9,295 bases of DNA from Clostridiales bacterium (GTDB taxonomy: Bacteria; Bacillota; Clostridia; Christensenellales; CAG-314): positions 1 through 9,295 of the forward strand of contig SFEB01000060.1 of NCBI GenBank assembly GCA_004558105.1, written 5' to 3'. Made by a program: the position numbers and the translations under genes. Positions 1 through 7,751 of the stretch are shown here, piece by piece (the first letter of the stretch is position 1; the number at the start of each line of letters is the position of its first letter). Below the pieces are notes generated by a model, which ran no database searches, was not told the DNA's origin, and was given only the letters and a program-made list of their open reading frames with translations.

Positions 1-376
1 TACTGTTATTGATCGGGGTATAAGTAAAACCACCTGCGTTTTCCTTGGTATACCCGATCTCTTCTGACCATGCGGATTCCTTATACTTACTCGTGCCGTC
101 TACCTTTACGCAAATATCGTAGTTGCCGGCCTCAAGATCGCTCAATTCAAATTGCGCGACCGTAGTAGTTCTGGTTTCCACTTTGTTAGAAGAATCAAGA
201 TATGTGATTTTAACAACGTAACGAGAAGCATGATCTACCGACGACCAGGTTAAGATTTCGTTTTCCAAATCTATTGCCAGGTTGGTAGGCGTCTCCATTA
301 CCTTACTGCATGCGCCCAAAAGACCCAGTGCGAGTATTGCCAAAACCAATATCGCTAATATCCTAAATCTTTTCAT
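1..376 (-). CDS. Lipoprotein with fibronectin-III-like domain, 3' end outside window
   Basis: Partial gene: 125 complete codons are present and the reading frame runs off the left edge. The start is ATG at 376, preceded by a GGAGGA Shine-Dalgarno (381-386). The N-terminus is a lipoprotein signal peptide: MKRFR, a hydrophobic stretch of about 15 residues, then the lipobox LGAC with the lipidated cysteine at residue 23. After it, residues about 29-115 look like a fibronectin type III fold (a TPTNL start, a TWSSV core strand, a YVVKI strand and a final strand with a SAWSEEIGYT pattern). The protein should be anchored to the outer face of the membrane. Such domains usually mediate binding to protein or carbohydrate, and the missing C-terminus may hold the functional part. 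It lies 90 bases after the large VWA gene on the same strand, but a strong hairpin separates them, so membership of the operon is uncertain. The function is unknown. Confidence 0.8.
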   Translation of the reverse strand, partial: MKRFRILAILVLAILALGLLGACSKVMETPTNLAIDLENEILTWSSVDHASRYVVKITYLDSSNKVETRTTTVAQFELSDLEAGNYDICVKVDGTSKYKESAWSEEIGYTKENAGGFTYTPINNS

Positions 377-426
377 AATATCCTCCGTTTAAGTTTAACC
401 GTGTAGAGTTAACGAGGTTTTTTTCC

Positions 427-460
427 GACGGAAACGGTCAGTAAGGCGACCGTTTCCGTC
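427..460. terminator. Strong hairpin after the operon; U-tract only on the + strand
   Basis: A perfect 13-bp inverted repeat, GACGGAAACGGTC (427-439) and GACCGTTTCCGTC (448-460), encloses an 8-base loop. It begins 7 bases after the stop codon of the minus-strand VWA gene (stop 467-469), where an operon terminator is expected. However, the T-run that makes an intrinsic terminator (six T at 463-468) follows the stem only when read on the + strand. On the minus strand the stem is followed by GG and then seven A. It could be a terminator of antisense (+) transcription, or a 3'-end stabilising or partial-termination hairpin between the VWA and lipoprotein genes. The hairpin is certain; its direction of action is not. 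Confidence 0.6.
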
Positions 461-466
461 CCTTTT

Positions 467-3388
467 TTATCTTTGTTGTAGTTTCTGTTGTTTCTTTTCA
501 CGCACTATCTCGTGAATCCACTTAAACTTAAATTTACGTACCGCAATATCAAGCAACATACAGATAATAGCAAGAATCATGAACAACCATCTCGGGTCAA
601 AATTCTTGACCAGTTTGTCTTCTGCGTTCAAACATTGTAAGACATTTCCGTCGCCCACGTAGAAACCGTTGCCTCTTTCGGCAATCGTCATAAGTTTACT
701 GTCTATGTCCGCTATCTGCGTAACGTCTTGATTCATCGTGTCGTACTCCTTGGAATACGAGAACGTCTTGTAAATTTCAAGCCTTGAATTGGGTAACTCT
801 GCACCTTCGGAGTTTACTTTCCAAACGATAATTTTATACGTACCCGGTTCTTTAAACACGAAACTGCACATATTGCTCGTTGCCGAGAAAGGCACCGTAA
901 CGTAATACTTGTCACCGCCAATCGCGCTGTTAAGATCGAGAATGACCTGGTCGGCGCTTGAATCGTTGGTGTCGGGAATAACTATCTGACCGCGAATCTG
1001 TTCGTCGGTAGTAACGCCGTAAATCGTCAGTTGGTTGGTATAGTTATCCTCTTTAAAGATGAAATCGAGCGCATTCGGCCTGATATCCTCAACGGGCATC
1101 AGGTTGGCGACTACGTTACGGATAAACTGCTTACCGTCTTTATCTTCCATAAATTCGGCAGACCACACGCCTCCGTTGAGGTCGCACATAAAGCTACCTA
1201 CCATACCTTTTCCGAACTTCCACTGAGCATACAACGGAACTTCGTACTCACCGGTAAGAATAAGCTCTGCACCCGTCTTGAGTTTTGTACCGAAGAAACC
1301 GCCCAGATTTGCAATCATCTTGTTCTCGTCCATCGGGTTTTTATCAAAACCGCTGACTAACGGCGACATTTTCGCATAAATCGTGGGCTGGAACGGCTCG
1401 TCTGAAACTTCTTTAATCGCAGGGCAGTTAACGTCTGCACGCAACATTTCGGGCAAACGCTCGGTATCTACCGCAACTATACATCTGCTACCCGCGGCCT
1501 CGCCGCCAGCTTTGGCGCACAATTCTTCCATCGCTTTCTGTCCGGAAGTAGTACCTACGAGAACAACGCTGAACGTGATGCCGAAAGCTTCATAATAGTC
1601 CTGAACGATTTTCAGATAAGTCTTATCACCTGCCGGCTGACCGTCGGTAAGAAGAATTACGTGACGTTTTGCTACTTTCTTTAATGAAACCAACGCCTGA
1701 GACGCTTTGATAAGAGCGTCTTCGAATACGGTGCCGCCTTGGGCCTGCTGAATCGTATCGATGGCGTTTCTTATCGTTTCTTTTTGCGTAACGGAAGTCA
1801 TCGGAAGAACGGAAGAGAAATTGCTGTCCAAAGTCATAAGACCCATATAGTCACGCTCTGTCAATTCGTCCAATACCGCATAAGCGCCGTTTCTGGCTGC
1901 CGGCAACCTCGTGCCGCCCATAGAGCCCGAACGGTCGATGATAACCATTATGCCCGCGGGAGGCGTGTAATCGATTGCCTGAACGGGCAATATCTGTTGA
2001 TATTTCGTAGCCTTCAGATCCGCTCTGTTGTATGCGTTGGCATTGCCTTCGCCGTCTTTACCACCGACGGTAAACAAACCGCCGCCGTACTCGTAGACGT
2101 AACTGTATATCTGATTAATGGTGTAATCTTTATAAGCAGTCTCCGTAATCGAATTCAGGTTGGGATCGTTTCTTTCGACCGCAGCGGCGTAGTCGCCCAG
2201 ATAGATTACCTCATCCATCAGAGCCAAATCGGCGTTGGAAATGTTGTTGAGAATTACCTGGTCGTATTGACGGAAATCGTTAACCGTCTTGGGCAATCCG
2301 TTGTAATCCGTCGTACGCACGTTAATAATGTCAACCTTGTACTCTATCGGGTCGGATTCGGTAGCCGTCGCAAGAAGAGTTTTCAGTGCTTCCGACTCAC
2401 CCGACACGCTTTCCAATACGAGAACCTTATCGAACGTCGTTATGTAATAGTAAGAACAATAAAGGTTGTTTTCGTCGTAGTTTCCGGCGTCGGTAATACG
2501 AACCTCCAACTTGTGAAGGTCGTCGGACGATTTGAATTTATGTTTAAATTCAATTTCCTTAATCTCGCCGCCGAAAAGGTTTACGGAAACGACGCCGTTG
2601 TCGCCGTTGCCGTCGCTTACTTCGCCGTTGTCATACAACTCGACGGAAACGTTAGTCATGTCGACGTTACTCTGAACGAAAACCTTTATCGTACACGATT
2701 CGTCTGCCTTTACGTGATAATCTGGCAACTCCACGCCGACTACTTTGGCGTCGTCTTCTTCGTTCTCCGCTCTCACGTTTACGACGTCAACGAACATATT
2801 TCCGTTTTGGTCGGACACTATACTGCGAATAACGCTCAACGCCGACTCGTCGGTTTCTCTGCCGTCGGTGAGAAGAATAATCTTCTTCCACGTTGCGTCT
2901 TCCGTAAACTTTGTCTTTGCAAAATTCAATGCAGAAGCAATGTTGGTAGCGCTGGTATCGGGCAATTCTCCGCCTATATATTGTTGATACATTCCGTCAA
3001 GATTGTCCGACAGGGGAGCAACGTACTTCTGGTCGTAACCAAACGTAATGATGCCTACCTTACAGGCCTCCAAATCGTTTTTGACGCCGTATAAGATATC
3101 GTCGACGTACTTATCTCTCGTCGTAGCATATTTGCCTTCGATATTATCGGAAACGTCAACCAATATAATGATTTCGTTGCCGTCGTTTGCAATGGTATAA
3201 TCGATCGTCATGCCGGCAAGCAAGGTAATTGCCATAACCATAATGACGAGGTGTAAAACCATAGAAATAATACGGTTTCTCGTTCTTCTGTATCTCTTTG
3301 AGAGTTTGAAATACGGCAACAACGTCAACAATACCGCAGGAATGAGGAACAACAACAGCCATGGATAAATAAAATTAAATTTGATCAT
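467..3388 (-). CDS. BatA-like membrane protein with two VWA domains and a split glutamine-amidotransferase-like domain
   Basis: A 973-residue protein, start ATG at 3388 with GGAGGGA at 3396-3402, stop TAA. Two N-terminal membrane helices (about 8-26 and 41-60) are joined by a basic loop, as in BatA-type proteins. VWA domain 1 covers about 71-215; its metal site reads DVSDN (78-82), with Thr148 and the TDG aspartate 175, so the third position is Asn rather than the usual Ser. After a beta-rich linker, a glutamine-amidotransferase-like domain begins near 318 (LNN 379-381, GGG 435-437, VGG 441-443, ILPV 466-469). It is interrupted by VWA domain 2 (about 478-640), with an intact metal site DRSGS (485-489), Thr553 and Asp582. 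The amidotransferase-like fold resumes to about 790. A C-terminal helix (about 934-949) is followed by a basic tail. The bulk should lie outside the membrane. It is the last certain gene of the operon, 15 bases after the BatA-like gene. Catalytic activity of the amidotransferase-like part is doubtful; a scaffold or substrate-binding role with the MoxR ATPase is inferred. Confidence 0.88.
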   Translation of the reverse strand: MIKFNFIYPWLLLFLIPAVLLTLLPYFKLSKRYRRTRNRIISMVLHLVIMVMAITLLAGMTIDYTIANDGNEIIILVDVSDNIEGKYATTRDKYVDDILYGVKNDLEACKVGIITFGYDQKYVAPLSDNLDGMYQQYIGGELPDTSATNIASALNFAKTKFTEDATWKKIILLTDGRETDESALSVIRSIVSDQNGNMFVDVVNVRAENEEDDAKVVGVELPDYHVKADESCTIKVFVQSNVDMTNVSVELYDNGEVSDGNGDNGVVSVNLFGGEIKEIEFKHKFKSSDDLHKLEVRITDAGNYDENNLYCSYYYITTFDKVLVLESVSGESEALKTLLATATESDPIEYKVDIINVRTTDYNGLPKTVNDFRQYDQVILNNISNADLALMDEVIYLGDYAAAVERNDPNLNSITETAYKDYTINQIYSYVYEYGGGLFTVGGKDGEGNANAYNRADLKATKYQQILPVQAIDYTPPAGIMVIIDRSGSMGGTRLPAARNGAYAVLDELTERDYMGLMTLDSNFSSVLPMTSVTQKETIRNAIDTIQQAQGGTVFEDALIKASQALVSLKKVAKRHVILLTDGQPAGDKTYLKIVQDYYEAFGITFSVVLVGTTSGQKAMEELCAKAGGEAAGSRCIVAVDTERLPEMLRADVNCPAIKEVSDEPFQPTIYAKMSPLVSGFDKNPMDENKMIANLGGFFGTKLKTGAELILTGEYEVPLYAQWKFGKGMVGSFMCDLNGGVWSAEFMEDKDGKQFIRNVVANLMPVEDIRPNALDFIFKEDNYTNQLTIYGVTTDEQIRGQIVIPDTNDSSADQVILDLNSAIGGDKYYVTVPFSATSNMCSFVFKEPGTYKIIVWKVNSEGAELPNSRLEIYKTFSYSKEYDTMNQDVTQIADIDSKLMTIAERGNGFYVGDGNVLQCLNAEDKLVKNFDPRWLFMILAIICMLLDIAVRKFKFKWIHEIVREKKQQKLQQR

Positions 3389-3403
3389 TTCTCAGTCCCT
3401 CCG

Positions 3404-5701
3404 TTATACGCTGCCTTCGCGAGAATGCAACCACCATTCAATGAACAGCAATCCCACCAATATAGCCGCCAACACCAGCAACCAATCGCCGTAATACTCT
3501 TTATCCTGATGTTCCGCTATAGGTGCGTCCAGATCGCCGCCACACCAAATATTACCTTCCGACGCAGCCACAGACACGAAAAATCCTTCCGTCATAACTC
3601 TGTCGTAATACGTCGTTTGCGTTACTATGTATCTGCCCGGCAGTTCCACCTTAAGAACAACCGTAGAATCCTTAACGATCATTTGCGCTTCCGCAATCTG
3701 GTCTTCGGGAGTATTTCCCTCGCCCGTAGTGTCGGCTTCCCACTCGAGTGAACCAACGTCTCTTACCGTATTGGCACCGTCTTCGGGGTTATAACCACCG
3801 TCGGCGGACGTATCGTTGGGATACTCGATAAGCAAAGATTCGCTCATGGATTCCATCGTTACGAGAGAATCAACGGAATAAGAGTACGTTCTCATAATGC
3901 TCGGGAAGAAATAATCAAACAGGTTGATCATCAGATACGGCCATGCTTCGATCAAAGGGAACGTGGAATACTCTATATTGAAGCTCATAACCGCCATCTT
4001 ATCAGCGCCGTCGTTTTTAACCATAAACGCAGGCCAACCTTCGCAAGTCATGAGGACGTCAAAGGAATCATACGCCCCGAGTCCGCACATTTTCGTCAAC
4101 AAAAGCTTACTTTCGTATTCTTCAAAGTCAATACCTTTAATAACAGCCGCGGCTTTTTCGTTTTCAGGAACCTCAAGAAATACTTCTTTCTGGTCCAAAG
4201 TCTCACTGCTGGATGTATCGAATACGCTAGTTCTGTCAACTCTGAATCCCCATCCCGTACCTGCTTTGTCCGGGTTGACGAGCATTACCGCGCCGTCCGT
4301 CGGCAAAGCGTTGGGCATCGTATGTTCAAAAACGTAAAAGTCAAAACCCGACAGAGGAACGTCTTCTATTTTCGTTCCTTTCTTGATTTCGGTTATACGT
4401 ATATCCCAGCGGTCGCTGTAAATGTTTTGAAGTGCCTTGAAAGGCGCCATCATAAAGTCGTTCGGATGCGAACTGTAATACTGAATTCTGATGATTTCTT
4501 TGATACCGCCGTAGATGATAAAGTTATCGTCAAGAGCGTAAGAATCGCCGCTTTCGCCGCTGTCTTCAAAATCAACGAAAACGTCGATGTTCTCAAACGT
4601 ATGAAGTCTCGTAGCGCTGGTAACGCCCTGAACGCCGCTACTTGCAAGCAATTCGTCCAGATTGACGTAATAATAGATCAAACCGTCTACCGTATGCTTT
4701 TCTCTGTCGCCTCTTTGCATTACGTCGACGTTACATTCTATTTCGTCTTCATCGAGTTCATGGTTTTCTTTAGTGCTGTGCTTAAAGATAAGACGCCATT
4801 CTTCACCGCTGTTAAACAGAATATCTTCGGTAACAAGCGTTAAATCCACACCTTCGCTTTCCTTGTCGGCAGCGTTGGCGTTTTTAAACCTCAGACCGAT
4901 TTTCATGGTCTGCGTGGCTTTCTCACTCTTTGCGTAGTAGCCTACGTCCACTAAAAATCTGTAATAATAGTCGTCTTCTTCAAACTGAGCGTTGAGAATA
5001 CCGATATTCCACTCGCCCTCGTTATTGACGTTAACGACCGTAACGGTGTCCGTGCTTGCATAACTCGTGTCGGTGTACAAAAACACCTCCGCTTCGGGAT
5101 TTTCGTCAATAACCTGCTGACAAATATCCATGGCGGCTTTCATGTCCGATACGCTGTAAGAACAAGTGTCGTCGTTGCGCAGATAATCTAAAGTCGTATA
5201 CAGGCTGTAAGCCTTTGACGAATTGATCTGCCTGAAAGTATCGCCGGTACTCGACATCAGATACGACGGGGTATCGTTTGCCAAAACAATCGATACGACG
5301 CTTCCTTCTTCGTCGTCGTCGTTTTCAAATATCTCCGTACACTTCGCTTTCGCCGCTATGATAGCTCTTGCAAAACGACTCTGCCCGTCCTCGTCAACCG
5401 TACGCATACTTGCGGAAGAATCGATAACCAGGACGACTTCTTTCCTGTTATCCTCTGTTCTGTACACGTCGACCGGTTGCGACAAAATAAACGAGCACAA
5501 CGCCAGAATCAATATCTGGCAGATGATGATTAACAAGTTTCTCAACTTATTAATCGGAACTTTTCTTTTTCTGTATTTAAGACTCAATTTCCAGACGAAA
5601 GTACTGGAAACGAACTTCTGTTGGTAGTTTGGTTTGATGATGTATATGATAATAAGGATCAGTATGCCAATCAAACCCAACAAACCCAGTGGTACTAACA
5701 A
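3404..5701 (-). CDS. BatA-like membrane protein with VWA domain
   Basis: A 765-residue protein. It opens with the BatA N-terminal pattern: helix at about 5-22, the FVSSTFVWKLSLKYRKRK segment (30-47), and a second helix at about 54-73 ending LSQP. A VWA domain follows (about 88-225) with metal site DSSAS (94-98) and a second-site aspartate in YTDTS (D211). Next come a beta-sandwich linker (about 230-395) ending in a DDN motif (391-393), an amidotransferase-like domain (about 402-630) with a VFEH and NALP stretch (458-466) and a C-terminal SFNIEYSTFPL-type strand, and a last helix at about 740-758 with a short basic tail. In-frame ATG is absent at the 5' end: a stop occurs at 5714-5716, so the start is taken as TTG at 5701, 7 bases after the stop of the DUF58 gene, which suggests translational coupling. 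In MoxR modules proteins of this type are the membrane partner. The domain order resembles the next gene without its second VWA, so the two are probably paralogous partners. Confidence 0.87.
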   Translation of the reverse strand: MLVPLGLLGLIGILILIIIYIIKPNYQQKFVSSTFVWKLSLKYRKRKVPINKLRNLLIIICQILILALCSFILSQPVDVYRTEDNRKEVVLVIDSSASMRTVDEDGQSRFARAIIAAKAKCTEIFENDDDEEGSVVSIVLANDTPSYLMSSTGDTFRQINSSKAYSLYTTLDYLRNDDTCSYSVSDMKAAMDICQQVIDENPEAEVFLYTDTSYASTDTVTVVNVNNEGEWNIGILNAQFEEDDYYYRFLVDVGYYAKSEKATQTMKIGLRFKNANAADKESEGVDLTLVTEDILFNSGEEWRLIFKHSTKENHELDEDEIECNVDVMQRGDREKHTVDGLIYYYVNLDELLASSGVQGVTSATRLHTFENIDVFVDFEDSGESGDSYALDDNFIIYGGIKEIIRIQYYSSHPNDFMMAPFKALQNIYSDRWDIRITEIKKGTKIEDVPLSGFDFYVFEHTMPNALPTDGAVMLVNPDKAGTGWGFRVDRTSVFDTSSSETLDQKEVFLEVPENEKAAAVIKGIDFEEYESKLLLTKMCGLGAYDSFDVLMTCEGWPAFMVKNDGADKMAVMSFNIEYSTFPLIEAWPYLMINLFDYFFPSIMRTYSYSVDSLVTMESMSESLLIEYPNDTSADGGYNPEDGANTVRDVGSLEWEADTTGEGNTPEDQIAEAQMIVKDSTVVLKVELPGRYIVTQTTYYDRVMTEGFFVSVAASEGNIWCGGDLDAPIAEHQDKEYYGDWLLVLAAILVGLLFIEWWLHSREGSV

Positions 5702-5726
5702 TTTCCAATCACATTATACCTACCTT
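5702..5726 (-). promoter_or_regulatory. Distant Shine-Dalgarno and TTG start at the DUF58/BatA junction
   Basis: Upstream of the TTG start at 5701 the only purine-rich match is AAGGTAGG (5719-5726), which lies inside the last codons of the DUF58 gene and 17 bases from the start; a weak TTGGAAA lies next to the start. The ATG at 5712-5714 is the last sense codon of DUF58 and is followed directly by its TGA, so it cannot start the next gene. Initiation probably depends on ribosomes finishing DUF58, which would tie the amounts of the two proteins together. Confidence 0.45.
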
Positions 5727-6605
5727 AAATAACCCACCAAACAATACCTGCTCTATGGGATTGTCTGTATTGACGAATACGCAACTCCCTCCTCTCCTGA
5801 CTACGAAGGACCTTACGTCCTCTTTAAAGTCTTTCATCGCTTCTTCATACGCCATCTGCATGCTGCGCGTGATGTTCATCTTCATGTTCTTCGTGTCGGA
5901 TAAATCCAACGACTCCGAGTCGATGAGCGATACGCGCCCGTCGTATGCGGGATCCAATTCGTCCGGTGTCAATATGTGTATCAACAATACCTGCCTGTTC
6001 TTGTAACACAGGTAATCTATCGCTTTCTTCCAGTTACTTTCGGTCATGAAGTCCGATATTATTATCGATAAACTGTTACCCCTACTCGTGTCCTGGCTGC
6101 TCGTTACACACGCCTCTATGTCCGTCTCTTCGTCAAACGTTAAATTCTTTATGTCGCTGATCGCTCTGAAAAAAGAATTCTTCCCGATTATCGTCCCGTA
6201 CGGATTGTCGCAGTGCGTACCTCTCATAAAGTTGAATTCTACTTTATCCATGTTATGCACTCCCAAAAATCCTAACGCCGCTGCCGTTGCTATGGCATAA
6301 TTCGCTTTCTCGGGATTGTCTTTCCCCATCGATGCCGAACAATCTAAAAATATCTGTACCTTCATCTGTCGCTCGTCCGTAAACAACTTTAAATAGTGCT
6401 TACCAAATCTCGCAAACAGGTTCCAGTCTATTCTCCTGATGTCGTCCCCTAACTGGTACTCGCGGTAATCTGCAAATTCTACCGTCTGTCCGTACGTCCT
6501 TACAAAGTGCTTGCCGCCAAAGTACCCGATGAGATTCGATCTTAAATTTAAATCTAACGTTTCCAAACGACTAAAGAAGGCGTCGTTTAATAAGATTTCT
6601 TTCAT
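5709..6605 (-). CDS. DUF58 family protein with VWA-like fold
   Basis: A 298-residue protein without membrane helices, so cytosolic; this matches the short DUF58 class, while longer members carry N-terminal helices. The DUF58 signature YREYQLGDDIRRIDW is at 47-61, followed by ARFGK. The VWA-type core begins at residue 84 (IFLDCSASM), with metal-site residues DCSAS (88-92), Thr161 in DEETDIE and an aspartate in IIISDF (185). The C-terminus (RRGGSCVFVNTD, 270-281, then PIEQVLF) is the usual family ending. DUF58 genes are typically found directly after moxR-like genes, as here (39 bases away), and are thought to be the soluble VWA partner or adaptor of the ATPase. Start ATG at 6605 is well placed at the family's N-terminus but has only a weak GGGGCAG-type ribosome site. 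Stop TGA. The family is clear; its biochemical function is not. Confidence 0.93.
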   Translation of the reverse strand: MKEILLNDAFFSRLETLDLNLRSNLIGYFGGKHFVRTYGQTVEFADYREYQLGDDIRRIDWNLFARFGKHYLKLFTDERQMKVQIFLDCSASMGKDNPEKANYAIATAAALGFLGVHNMDKVEFNFMRGTHCDNPYGTIIGKNSFFRAISDIKNLTFDEETDIEACVTSSQDTSRGNSLSIIISDFMTESNWKKAIDYLCYKNRQVLLIHILTPDELDPAYDGRVSLIDSESLDLSDTKNMKMNITRSMQMAYEEAMKDFKEDVRSFVVRRGGSCVFVNTDNPIEQVLFGGLFKVGIM

Positions 6606-6644
6606 TTTTCTGCCCCGATTTCTTTATTGTCGTTTGGTGGACTT

Positions 6645-7676
6645 TTATTTCTTGCCCTTGTACTTGCTTTCTACTTCTTCTATGATTCTCGCTACAATGT
6701 CGTCAGCCGTTAATCCTTCTGCTATCGCTTCGAAGTTGAGCTTCAGACGGTGACGCAGTACCGCTTTCGCCATCTCGTTGATGTCGTTGTACGATACGTT
6801 GAATCTTCCCTTGATTAACGCAAGTACTTTTCCTGCCGAAATCAATGCCTGTCCTGCACGCGGGCTCGCGCCTAAACGTACGTACTTCTTCGTCGCTTCC
6901 GCTGCGTATTCGCTGTCAGGGTGCGTCGCCGACGTCAATATCATCGCGTATCTCAATACGTCCGTAGCTACGGGTATCTTGTTGGCCGTTTTGCGCATCT
7001 TTAACAATTGCTCGCCCGAACAAGCGGCGTCCGCCGTCTCTTCCATCGTCTTTTGCGTCATCGTTACGATGCTCATTAAGTCTTCCAATCCCGGATTGAA
7101 TACCAAAAGTTTGAACATGAAACGGTCCATCTGCGCCTCGGGAAGAGGATAAGTACCGTCTTGCTCAATCGGGTTCTGCGTCGCAAGAACGAAGAACGGT
7201 TCGTTCATCTTTCTCGTCGTACCCATGACCGTTACGCTGTGCTCCTGCATCGCTTCCAATAACGCTGACTGCGTCTTCGGCGTAGCACGGTTGATTTCGT
7301 CCGCGAGGATGATGTTTGCAAAGATAGGTCCTTCCTGGAACTTGAATACCGAGTTGCCGCTCTCGTCTTTCTCTATGATGTTCGTACCCGTAACGTCCGC
7401 AGGCATTAAGTCGGGCGTAAACTGTATACGTGAGAAGGGTAAATCAAATACTCTGCCCAAAGTACGTACCAAACGCGTCTTTCCTACCCCCGGTACACCT
7501 TCCAACAGTACGTTACCACCTGCTATCATCGCAATGATCGTGCCTTCGACTACTTCTTTCATACCTACTACGTCGCGCGATACTTGCTCGAATATGTTGT
7601 TGCATACTTTGTTGAATTGCTCGATATCCTGTTTCATAGATTCGTCTACTACTTGCATAACTTCTTTCTCACTCAT
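6645..7676 (-). CDS. MoxR-family AAA+ ATPase
   Basis: A 343-residue protein of normal family length. Walker A is GVPGVGKT (60-67), Walker B ILADEINRA (123-131, catalytic DE 126-127), sensor 1 ATQNP (165-169), the arginine-finger region EAQMDRF (180-186, R185), and sensor 2 GASPRA (269-274, R273) with the C-terminal lid motif VLRHR (306-310). The FTPDLMPADVTG stretch (86-97) after the Walker A helix is the MoxR hallmark. All catalytic residues are intact, so it should be an active hexameric ATPase in the cytosol. In studied cases (RavA/ViaA, CbbQ/CbbO) the ATPase remodels or activates a target with the help of a VWA protein, and here three VWA-type genes follow directly. Start ATG at 7676, ribosome site AGGAAG about 8 bases away, preceded by an unusually A-rich leader. 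The specific moxR symbol is not given because that name belongs to the methanol dehydrogenase cluster. Confidence 0.95.
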   Translation of the reverse strand: MSEKEVMQVVDESMKQDIEQFNKVCNNIFEQVSRDVVGMKEVVEGTIIAMIAGGNVLLEGVPGVGKTRLVRTLGRVFDLPFSRIQFTPDLMPADVTGTNIIEKDESGNSVFKFQEGPIFANIILADEINRATPKTQSALLEAMQEHSVTVMGTTRKMNEPFFVLATQNPIEQDGTYPLPEAQMDRFMFKLLVFNPGLEDLMSIVTMTQKTMEETADAACSGEQLLKMRKTANKIPVATDVLRYAMILTSATHPDSEYAAEATKKYVRLGASPRAGQALISAGKVLALIKGRFNVSYNDINEMAKAVLRHRLKLNFEAIAEGLTADDIVARIIEEVESKYKGKK

Positions 7677-7751
7677 TGTTTTATCTTCCTTTTTTTATTT
7701 TTTTTCGTTTTTTTGGTTTGGTTTTATTTTGTTTTTATTTTGTTTGTTGAA
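7677..7751 (-). other. A-rich intercistronic leader of the MoxR gene
   Basis: The 75 bases between the membrane-protein stop and the MoxR start are almost purely A on the transcribed strand. Read on the + strand there are T-runs of 7 (7690-7696), 8 (7698-7705) and 7 (7708-7714), and a 10-base direct repeat TTTTATTTTG (7722-7731 and 7733-7742). No hairpin and no convincing -35/-10 pair is visible, so the operon probably reads through. An unstructured A-rich leader usually favours ribosome loading, which would raise MoxR relative to its neighbours; this is inference. Confidence 0.5.

Noticed and set aside
377..426. A separate promoter for the lipoprotein gene
   Set aside because: TAAACT-like and TTAACT words exist but not at acceptable spacing before the start, so no call is made.
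1739..3094. A 451-codon open frame on the + strand
   Set aside because: It lies entirely antisense to the VWA gene, has no ribosome site, and its protein is Val/Arg/Asn-rich with no recognisable domain; it is a by-product of the codon use of the real gene.
4322..4843. A 173-codon + strand frame antisense to the BatA-like gene
   Set aside because: No ribosome site and no domain pattern; it mirrors the Asp/Glu-rich coding sequence on the other strand.
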